Source: Ettlia oleoabundans
Taxonomy: Eukaryota > Chlorophyta > Chlorophyceae > Chlamydomonadales
Assembly (NCBI GenBank): GCA_019693395.1
Contig: JAAMXP010001378.1
Location: 1 to 26,867, forward strand
Length of the DNA stretch: 26,867 bases
Direction of reading: 5' to 3'
The notes under the pieces were generated by a model, which saw only the letters and a program-made list of their open reading frames with translations, did no database searches and was not told the origin of the DNA. The position numbers and the translations under genes are program-made. Below are positions 10,269 to 17,913 of the stretch, in pieces; position 1 is the first letter of the stretch, and every line of letters starts with the position of its first letter.

Positions 10269-12910
10269 TCATTGCTTCTTTTTTGCTGCCAACAGAGCAT
10301 CAACCGTGAATCTACCCGCGCCAAAGGAAGCCAGCAGCAATAGTCCACCTGCATTTCCACGAAACAGGGCACCAGCATCTGGTAAGCACATAAATCACTG
10401 GAGCGTCAGCGCCCCTGTTCACTCAACGCAGTGTGCACTCTTGCAAAGTACACCAAACTCAGTGGCAGCAACCATACCTGCAACTCCCAGATTTGTAACA
10501 AAATGTAACCTGCAGAAGATGAGGAACATCATATGCTACTTATCCTTTATCGTTTATCGTTAGGGAGACCGCCTCACAGACGGTGGAAGTACACAAGGCA
10601 CTAGCTCAGCAATGCAAGCAGGTGCCCCGCGGAGCCAGCAAGCTGAGGCCCTTGCCTGACGTGTGCCGCGTAGCTCTCCGTGGGCCATTGGCCCCAGAAT
10701 GGCCAGCACGTAACCGCCTCAGCACCCAGCGCAGCTGCCAGAGTGCGAGCCACCGCGGTTGTCTTGTAGCCCACGGCAAACGGCAGCGCCAGCACAAACT
10801 CCAGCAGCTGCGTCGGAAATTGAGGCAAGGAAACGGTTTGGAGAACAGTAGGCACAGCTCCAGCATATGGCATGTCAGATGAAAGCAGGTTGCAGCATAC
10901 CAAGTGCAGGGTCGATCCACAAACCGCCGTGATCTCTCATATGTGACGTGGGCTACTGCTGTGCTGGCTGTGCCTCACCAGCCAGTTGTTGTCGTGTCCA
11001 TCCCGTTCCCACAGCTGCGAGTGCGGCAGGTGGTTCCACAAGATGAAATCGCGGGCTATCACTCGCTCCAACTGCATGGATGGGGAGGGAGGGGCCGGCA
11101 GTTGAGTCCAGATGGCAGCGGGTGGATCAAGGCAGTTGTGCAGCAGTGGACGGTTGCAAGCAAGCTAAACTCCAGCCGCGCGTGTGTGTGTGTGGGTGGG
11201 GGTGGGTGGGGGTGTGTGTGGGTGGTGGTGGGTGGTGGGTGGGGGGGGCACGCGCTGGGGCCTGGCGGCGCTTGCACCAAAAAATTACAACAATGACTGC
11301 ATTGTTACATTGTTTGAGTTGGTCTCTGCTTGCCTGGGTGATGCCCACGTAAAGGAACAACAGCGCCATCAGCAGGCGTCCCACCAACAGCACTAGGGAT
11401 TTGCCTCGACTGGGTTGCCTTTGCTGGCTGTTGCCTGACAGCAGCAGCCCTGCATAGCTGCTGATGCGCACTCGCTGCTCCTTCATGCTATGCGCTAGCA
11501 CCAGTGCTGCAAGCAGTAGGCAGGGCACGATAATATAGTCCTACTAAGGGAAAGGCGAGGTGAGGGGATAGGTGATTCATGTAACATATAGCAGAGGGGA
11601 CTGCACCTGCCGAACCTGCACTGTGCTACAAGCTGCCTAAGACGAAGAATGATCTGCGGAGTGCCTGCCCACCCCACCTGTGCAGCCCATCATTGCCAGC
11701 CGCTTCACCATCAATTCATTGGGCCGGGTGCCGTTAACTAGGAGCATCATGAGCTGCAGCAGGCAACACCCGGCACAGACGCAGTCAGGCAGCCGCAAAC
11801 AGAGCACGCCTCAATGCCAGTATACAGGGTAGCAGCAGAATGGTAGCTGGCGACAGCAAGATGGGTATTGAGCAGGCAGCACAGCCAGCCAAAGCAGGGA
11901 GCATGGCTTGCCTGCGACCACACCAGGTTGAGGGAGTCAAACACCTCCCAGGTGACCAACACACTAGCCGTAAGCAATACCTTGACCCCCAGCGCTGCTA
12001 GCAGCGCACAAGGCAGCAATATGCCGATGCTTAGGTAGGGAAACCTGGGTGCGGGAGGGCGCGGTGGGGGTGNNNNNNNNNNNNNNNNNNNNNNNNNNNN
12101 NNNGGGGGGGGACAGGACAGTGAGAAGTTAATACCGACGCATGACACCGTGCAACAAGGTTGATATAAGTCCGCCAAATGGCTGCTCACCCAGCCAGCGG
12201 GTAGTGCTGCGGCCATCGCCTGGCGCGCTCCAGTACCTCGGGCTGCTGCATGAACTGCCAGGTGCTGTAATTGTCATAGCACGTGTTGACAAAGTACAGG
12301 CATACCTGCGCAACGGTGGCACAAGGGGGCATGCCAGGGTGTGAAACTGCTCTACCCCACTTACATAGGTTGACAAGCATCACACCGCAAAAATCGCTTC
12401 AAGTTCTGTGGCACCAATTCCCACGCTGCAAAGCACTGACATTGCCCTTGATAGGCGGCAGAATGCCAGCCATACCAGTAGGCGAGCCACCGACATCACT
12501 GCTCCAGAGGTGCCAGCGTGGTGCACTGCCGCAGTCATCCGCGACCCCGCTTGCCTCGTGTTGCCACGGGCAAGGTCTGCTGCAACGAGCCGTGCCCCAT
12601 CTAGCCCCTCTTTGGCCGACTGCGCTGCCTGCTGCTGCAGGTCTGCTGCCTTCTGTAGTGCCTGTTCCTGAAATGGGCGGCAGCGGGCGGCGGCGGGGGC
12701 AACCTCACTCGGCGCCTGGCGGGACAGCGCAATATTTTTTGCGGACACTCGCAATATGCCACAGTTGGGCAGAGAGCAAACCTTCAGCTTTTGCAGTGTC
12801 GGAGCGTCCAGTTGCGGCAGACGGCTTGGCAGCTGCTTACGAATAGCGGCCAGCAGTTGCTGCGGCTCATCTGCGTGTATGGCCGGGCGCGGACGTGGGG
12901 GCAGCGCCAT
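10269..12910 (-). CDS. SURF4/Erv29-like ER cargo receptor with long N-terminal extension
   Basis: Nine exons (12910-12386, 12305-12190, 12044-11912, 11753-11673, 11540-11334, 11071-10979, 10807-10656, 10509-10478, 10348-10269) sum to 1419 nt, 472 residues. The C-terminal part is SURF4-like: LVGRLLMALLFLYVGITQ, WLLLEFVLALPFAVGYKTT, TCWPFWGQWPTESYAAHVRL, HFVTNLGVAGGLLLLASFGA, GRFTVDALLAAKKKQ. It ends in KKKQ, a KKxx COPI retrieval signal. SURF4/Erv29 proteins package soluble cargo into COPII vesicles. The family is usually about 270 residues, so about 175 N-terminal residues (MALPPRPRPAIHADEPQQLL, Gln/Ala-rich) are extra. Start choice: ATG 12910 is the first ATG in the open frame. Intron 7 needs a GC donor (CAG|GCAAGG). 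Introns 3 and 5 probably use CAG|GCAAGC, though weak in-frame GT donors (11923 and about 11347) would remove four and five residues. Intron 2 contains the N gap. Confidence 0.75.
10510..10655 (-). other. GC-AG intron (SURF4-like intron 7)
   Basis: Donor CAG|GCAAGG, acceptor TTCTGCAG. Only a phase-2 donor joins AAHV-R to LHFVTNLGVAGG, and the nearby GT (CAC|GTCAGG) is phase 0. Confidence 0.72.
11182..11248. repeat. GT/G-rich low-complexity tract
   Basis: 67 bases of GT, GGGT and GGGGGT units ending in a run of eight G, within SURF4-like intron 5. Many GGG runs on the plus strand could fold as G-quadruplexes, and the transcribed RNA (minus) would be C/A-rich. It is not a telomeric TTTAGGG repeat. 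Confidence 0.8.
12073..12103. other. Assembly gap, 31 N
   Basis: A run of 31 N flanked by G-rich sequence on both sides, inside intron 2 of the SURF4-like gene. The coding model is unaffected. Confidence 0.98.
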
Positions 12911-13273
12911 TACCGCAGCTACCGACACGTTTGGAGTCGTTGCCCAATGCCCGTGCGCCTAACCGATACTCAGTGTAGACCCATATAAAAAAGAGTTTGG
13001 AAAAAGAGGATTGCCAGAGGAGCCCACACCGTGGATGAGCACAGCAGCGCAGCATGCCGTCCAGGCACAGCGCTAGCATGGCGTCCTAACTGCAGTTAGG
13101 CACCTCTTCCAATCCAAGCAGATATAACACTCAACATGCATGAGGTGTGTACACATGTAACGCTCAACGTGAAGCCGATACTTTGGCAGCAACAACTGCA
13201 AGGCAAGCAGCCCAATAGAGTAACCACACAGACAAAGGTCGCGCTGCCTCCCAGGCCCCGTCTTGGAATGTGC
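12911..13273. other. Tandem intergenic stretch: SURF4-like promoter and upstream 3' UTR
   Basis: 363 bp between two minus-strand genes. It holds the SURF4-like promoter and the 3' end of the conserved unknown gene. Visible content is a CCATATAAAA stretch (12980-12989), which would not read as a TATA box on the minus strand, and a perfect 16-bp palindrome (13085-13100). No gene was seen. Confidence 0.45.
13085..13100. promoter_or_regulatory. 16-bp perfect palindrome
   Basis: CCTAACTGCAGTTAGG is its own reverse complement. It lies about 175-190 bp upstream of the SURF4-like start codon. This may be a dimeric transcription-factor site; no protein is implied. Confidence 0.4.
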
Positions 13274-15588
13274 TCATGCCATCTGCCCAGTCTCTGCCGG
13301 CTCGGTGTTTATCCCAAGCTTCTCTGCCTGCACACATAAATTCTGGCTACATGCCGGGCGTCAGCATACCATGTGTCATGCAAATGCCACAACCAACTGC
13401 CTGCTTGGGCATAACGATTGATTCCGAGGCAGCCACCCCCAACCCCCCACACGCACCTGGATATCCTCCTTCATCAGTCTCATCAGCTCCTCCTCATCCG
13501 ATTCATACTCAACCTGGCTCTGAATGCGCTTGGATGCCTCCTCAAGCTGCACATGCACAGTGTAGACAGGCAGGATCAGGTGACTGGTGATGATGACAGG
13601 TGGAACTAGTGTTGCCCCATTTATGAGTGAGGCATGTGGGCAGCAAGCAGGCTGGCGAAACTTGCCTGCTGCTCTAGCTGTTCCAGTTCCCCGGGGCCGT
13701 CCTCTCTCACCGCAATCAGCAGAAACTCACAACGGGGGTAATCCAGCAACTGCACTTGCGACAATGTGGGGCAGCTGCAGTGTCAGGCTGGTGACAGGCA
13801 GCTCTCGAGTAACAAGGCAAGCGCTACTGCAGGTAAAAGATTGAACCAGCGGCAGTATGAAATTCTGCAAGCAATGCTGGAATTCTTCCTGCCGTGTGCG
13901 TGCCTGTGTGTCGCGCACGGGGATCCAGCTGTAGTGCCCAAATTCCTGCTGCTTCTCTGGCGAGTAGTCGGCCTTTTCGCCCAAACCTGGGTCATCTGGC
14001 CCCCTCCCTGCAGGATTCTGTTGCTAGAAAACAAAGACCAGTTGTTGCAGAAAGCGCACGGCAGCTGCACCACAAAGACGGGCGAACATGATTACGCAGC
14101 ATAACTCCATGCTCATATTTCTTGGTGCGCCTGTTCGCCTGAACCATAACCGCCACTAAGTGACTGCACTTACCTTGACTGAAAAAATAAAAGATCCAAC
14201 CTCGCCGATGCGAAACTCCACCTGCGCCTCGCCGGGTGTCTCCGGCACCTCCAGCCTGCAACTGGCAGCACATGCAAAAGCCTTGACTAATGGAGCATTT
14301 AAGGCCTGGCTGGTGAGAGCGTCCATTAGGGCAATCTCATGTGCAGGAAGGGCAAATGCTGAACTCCAACTCTCGATCCCAGACAAACACGTTCCTCACT
14401 TGTACACAAGGTTGGTGCTGCCCTTGCGCTCCACTACAGCATATGTGCCCTGCCCCAGCGCACGAGCACCAGCCATGTGGCGAGTTCCTGCAGGATGGTG
14501 CCTAAGTCAGGGATGGCAACCTAAGCGGTCTCCAGCGCAGCACTTACTGCAGCTCTTGGGGATACAACTGAGAGGCACGTGCTATAGCAGCCTGCAACTG
14601 CAGCGGCAACTGTGGCGGGCAGGATGCAGCAGCAACACAAGGAACGGGTACGCACGGGGGGCCCTGGCTTATCCTTTGCACGTTGACAGCATGCTATGCT
14701 CTCACCACGCGTCTTGGTTTCATACGACTTTGGCCCCAGCTCTTTCAGCAGCTCTTTCTGGTCGTCACCACTGGCCTCCACAAATCCGAAGAAACGCTGC
14801 AAGGGCGGCAGACCATCCGGGTGCAAATCATACCTCAGTGTGTCAAGGCATGGCTTCGCTGCGCAGCCAGTCACAGGCAGCGTGTCTGTCCCCTGCAATC
14901 TTGATATTTATGAACAGGTGCCCGGATGCAGTTGAAGCATTTGCAATAAAGTAACCAGCTGGCGCATTCGCCTTGCAAGAAAGGGCGGCACCACCAACCT
15001 CGTGCGTGCGTGCACTTGGAAGCCGTTTCTTGCCAATGATGAAAAGCCGCTTCTTCACCCCCGTCTTGCTGGGGAGCAGCAGCATGTAGAAACGCTGCAC
15101 ATCAGGCAGGCTGTCGACCTCGTCTTTCCCAACCTTAGGCCTGCAATGAATGGGCAACGGAGGAAGCTAAGCACACTTGAAAAGTGCCAAGCCAAAGCAG
15201 GCATCAAGTAGCGTGTAAGAATGCATACGCCAAGCTGAGTTCACCTGTAGAAGAATTGGATGCGCCCCTCCTCAATCACACCACTGGTAGCAGCACCCTC
15301 GCCTCCCTGTTTCTCCTTTTCCACCTCCTTGCCCTCCTTGTTGGTCTTTGTTTCGTTCTCCGTTCGCTGTGCATGCGTGGGTGACTCTGCTGCCTTGGGC
15401 TCCTGCTGCTGCTTATTCTGCTCCTGCCGCTGTTCCTCCTGCGTGCCGCCGGCTGCCCCTTCTTGGGTTACTCCCTCTAGCTCTTCCAGGCTTGTCTGCC
15501 GTATCCGTTTGGCGGGCTCGACGCTGCTGGGCTCTTCGGACGCCTGCGCCTCCTTGACCTCGTCCCCCTTGCTGCGCTTTGTTCTCAT
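13274..15588 (-). CDS. Conserved protein of unknown function (RIQFFYRPKV family)
   Basis: Nine exons (15588-15245, 15140-14999, 14796-14706, 14487-14400, 14255-14174, 14017-13904, 13749-13666, 13546-13457, 13327-13274) sum to 1089 nt, 362 residues. The first ATG of the open frame (MRTKRSKGDE) is taken as start. About 100 N-terminal residues are Glu/Lys/Gln-rich and disordered, with basic KRSK and AKRIR clusters. The conserved core then runs GRIQFFYRPKVGKDEVDSLP, DVQRFYMLLLPSKTG, IIGKKRLPSARTHERFFGFV, GPKSYETKTRG, GARALGQGTYAVVERKGSTN, LEVPETPGEAQVEFRI, GSFIFSVKNPAGRGP, EKQQEFGHYSWIPV, LLDYPRCEFLLIAV and a C-terminal acidic helix. I recognise this order of motifs from plant and bacterial proteins annotated only as hypothetical; no function is known to me. 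Introns 6 and 7 probably use GC donors (CAG|GCACGC, CAG|GCAAGT), but in-frame GT alternatives exist. Confidence 0.72.
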
Positions 15589-15672
15589 GATTGCAGCATC
15601 ATGACAAGGGATGAAGGAAGTCAATTCAAACCTCCGAGAACAGGCAGCCGTGAGGAGGTTGGGGGGGGGGGT

Positions 15673-15694
15673 GCTGACTCAGCGCTGACTCAGC
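15673..15694. promoter_or_regulatory. Tandem bZIP-type sites upstream of the conserved unknown gene
   Basis: The 11-mer GCTGACTCAGC occurs twice back to back, each containing TGACTCA, the core bound by AP-1/GCN4-type bZIP dimers. It is 85-106 bp upstream of the start codon at 15588 and next to an 11-G run. A regulatory role is inferred from sequence only. Confidence 0.45.
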
Positions 15695-15784
15695 AGTGCT
15701 GGCTGCGCGAGTGGTTTGGCTGTACTGAGCACTTAAGCACCAGTATACCTTCAAATCGTCAAGGTGGTGTGTGTGGTGCCCTGG

Positions 15785-15789
15785 TTACA
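15785..15789 (-). terminator. TGTAA poly(A) signal
   Basis: Minus-strand TGTAA about 175 nt beyond the stop of the small gene ending at 15964. Confidence 0.4.
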
Positions 15790-15963
15790 TCTTTTTCAGT
15801 CTATAGACACACTCGCGAGGAATGGGGCTGTGTGCATCTGCCGCAGCCTTCAAAACTGCAACACCCGTCATTTGAGGACAACCAACAGTGCAACACACGC
15901 TGTTTGTTATGTACTCGTTATGTACTCAAGAGGCCAAGGGAGCCTTGCCGCGGTCTCAAAGTC

Positions 15964-16650
15964 TCAAAGGCTTGTGGTGTGGCCCTTCTGTTTTCCCTGC
16001 AGCACATCGCGGTCGGTCAGCGTATCACCCTGCACCTGCGAGGTATCGGTTGCGTCCTCCCGATGCTCCTGCATGCTTGACACGCAGGCAGGCAGCAAGG
16101 GACATCAGAGCAATGGGGAACAGATTCATCAAGCAAGCTGCCACTCACTGTAGCAGCAGCACACCATGTCTGGTGCATAAGTTTCCCGCACGGGAGGCAC
16201 ACTGAGAATAGATGTCGGCAAGCCCCCACAGCACAAGCAGGGACCTCACCGCTGCCGCCTCTCTGGACTCGCCGGCCAGCGCCTCTGCAAGCTGCCGCTC
16301 AGACAGGTCACTGATGGTGCCTGCCTGCACGTGCAGTCATTATCCGCATCAGGGCATCAGGGCAGCGGGGAAATGTTTTTGCATGCAGCACTGATTGCTG
16401 CACGGGAGGCAACCTGTCCGACCATTACCTGTGCTGCTAGCTTCTTGGCATTTTCCGCATCCTGCTGATGCTGCTGTTCTGTCTCAGCGCATATGGATCC
16501 CTCTTCGGGGTCGTTGTAGCCGCCTTGGGGCCCAGTGGCGACGCCCCCTGTCATGCCTCGTCCCACAACAGCTGCTGTGGTGCCCATCCAGGTCTGAATG
16601 CGTCCCACTGCCAGTCCAAGGGGCTGGCCTCCGTTGCCACGAAGCAGCAT
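15964..16650 (-). CDS. Small unrecognised protein, 133 residues
   Basis: Three exons (16650-16429, 16324-16250, 16068-15964), all phase 0, with good GT-AG sites (CAG|GTAATG, GCG|GTGAGG), sum to 402 nt including TGA. The protein begins MLLRGNGGQPLGLAVGRIQT, has a Gly/Thr-rich stretch (VVGRGMTGGVATGPQGGYND) and then predicted helices (QQHQQDAENAKKLAAQ; TISDLSERQLAEALAGESRE). It ends in a hydrophilic tail (HREDATDTSQVQGDTLTDRD...). There is no clear TM segment or catalytic motif. I do not recognise a family. It shares a 183-bp divergent promoter with the small plus-strand gene at 16834. The intron between 16250 and 16068 could hide another small exon. Confidence 0.5.
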
Positions 16651-16833
16651 TGCTCACAGGTGGACAGGTAAATAGGGGTAGGCCCAAAGGCCACTAAGTC
16701 GAAAGAGAGATGCATCCCGTTCAGATGCCCAGCGACAGTCTGGGCTGACCTGGCCAGCCTTGGAAAGCGAGAAGGTTGCAGTGTGACAAGTAACCTTGGA
16801 TGTGGGAGGCAGGCAGTGTCCAGGACTGCAGTC
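16651..16833. promoter_or_regulatory. Divergent promoter region of two small genes
   Basis: 183 bp between the start codons at 16650 (-) and 16834 (+). No individual element was recognised with confidence. Confidence 0.4.
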
Positions 16834-17555
16834 ATGCTGCGAGGTGTTGCTGCCAAGAGCAGTTTGGGGCCTGTGCTACGGCAGGGGCGACTTCTGCCTG
16901 CCATCCTTTGCCAACTGCGACCAATCACAGAAGAGTATGCCTCAGAGCATGTGCTGATCACGGAGCAGGAGCAGGCAAGACGACCACCTGGGGTGGCCCA
17001 GCTGCCCACTTTACTACATGAGCCTGGCCACACTTTTGGCCATGTTTGCGTTGCACTGCACCCCAGATTGAACCGTGTATTCATTGCACAGACTGCAGGG
17101 CCATATCTTGGAGAAGTTGCAGGATCCAGAGGAAGTGCGGCGCCTGCTCCACGCCCAGAAGCACCGGGGGATGTTTGAATTCGGGGAGACGCTGGCAGAC
17201 AGGATTGTCCGGGAGTCGCTGGAGGCCCAAGCGGTGAGGGGGAAGGGGCGGCAGGCAGAAAACCTTGCCGAAGTCACTAAGGGCACCTGCCATCTGTTGC
17301 TCGGGAGCAGGTGTTTGTGGCATCTTCACATGGCTGCCTGTATCCATGGATCTCATGTGGCCCTGGAAGGCCAACAGCACTTACGTTGGGTGTCAGGACA
17401 CCACCCTCCCTGATCATATTTGCTTCCGGTTGCTTCAGGCTGACCTGGAGTCCCGCATGCATGATGCAACCGACAGTAACGAGCTGTGTGAGCATGGCCT
17501 TGACCACAGCGTGTGCTGCGGGGCTAACAAGGAGGAAGTGCAGTCGGAGGAGTGA
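16834..17555 (+). CDS. Small protein with mitochondrial-type N-terminus, unrecognised
   Basis: Three exons (16834-16974, 17099-17233, 17439-17555), all phase 0, encode 130 residues. The N-terminus MLRGVAAKSSLGPVLRQGRL is rich in Arg/Lys/Ser/Leu and lacks acidic residues, like a mitochondrial presequence. The middle exon is a long charged helix with a conserved look (GHILEKLQDPEEVRRLLHAQ, then RGMFEFGETLADRIVRESLE). The tail is acidic with three Cys (NELCEHGLDHSVCCGANKEE). The first intron probably uses a GC donor (CAG|GCAAGA). A GT donor 21 nt upstream (CAT|GTGCTG) would also keep frame. I do not recognise the family; a mitochondrial matrix or inner-membrane accessory protein is a guess from the leader only. 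A TGTAA lies about 166 nt after the stop. Confidence 0.52.
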
Positions 17556-17720
17556 GGGAGGCGGTCCCCAGCAGATGCTTGTGATGGAACCATTCCGCTC
17601 ACTGGGCCCTGCAGCTGTCAACCAAGGAATTCACTGGCAAGGTTTTCTCTGCAGATTGGCGTCCGGCAGAGGCCCTTCCTTCTACATCCGGTTGCTCCTG
17701 TATGTGTTCAAATATACAGC

Positions 17721-17725
17721 TGTAA
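17721..17725 (+). terminator. TGTAA poly(A) signal
   Basis: TGTAA 166 nt after the stop at 17555, in an AT-richer context. Confidence 0.5.
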
Positions 17726-17873
17726 TGCATTACATAGTGTTCGACGCAACATGAGATTTATGGGCACACCTGTTACATAATTTAATAGTGCAGAAGGCAG
17801 CAGCAGAGCAGCGCATGGCATGTCGTCAGGTAGGGGAAGCCTCAAAACTGTCTCATCATAGGCAGGAATTGAT

Positions 17874-17878
17874 TTACA
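17874..17878 (-). terminator. TGTAA poly(A) signal, SNF5 gene
   Basis: Minus-strand TGTAA about 36 nt beyond the SNF5 stop codon (17916-17914). Confidence 0.5.
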
Positions 17879-17913
17879 ACTGATATGATGCAGGAGCCAA
17901 ACGGCAACCCGTG

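Larger units (their letters stand above)
15589..15963. other. Intergenic stretch between two minus-strand genes
   Basis: 375 bp with no gene seen. It holds an 11-G run (15661-15671), a tandem bZIP-like site (15673-15694), a minus-strand TGTAA (15785-15789) for the gene ending at 15964, and an 11-bp direct repeat (GTTATGTACTC twice, 15906-15927). An 8-bp tandem (GTCTCAAA twice, 15953-15968) overlaps that gene's stop. Confidence 0.55.
17556..17913. other. Convergent 3' region
   Basis: 358 bp between the ends of the small mitochondrial-type gene (+) and the SNF5 gene (-). It holds one TGTAA for each strand (17721-17725 plus; 17874-17878 minus). No gene was seen. Confidence 0.5.

Noticed and set aside
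11182..11248. Possible telomere-like repeat
   Set aside because: The units are irregular GT/GGGT/GGGGGT without the TTTAGGG or TTTTAGGG pattern of green-algal telomeres, and it lies inside an intron.
13600..13690. GT donor (GCG|GTGAGA) for intron 7 of the conserved unknown gene
   Set aside because: It keeps frame and cannot be excluded, but it would delete the acidic VREDGPGELEQLEQQ segment. The CAG|GCAAGT donor matches the GC-AG consensus fully, so it was preferred.
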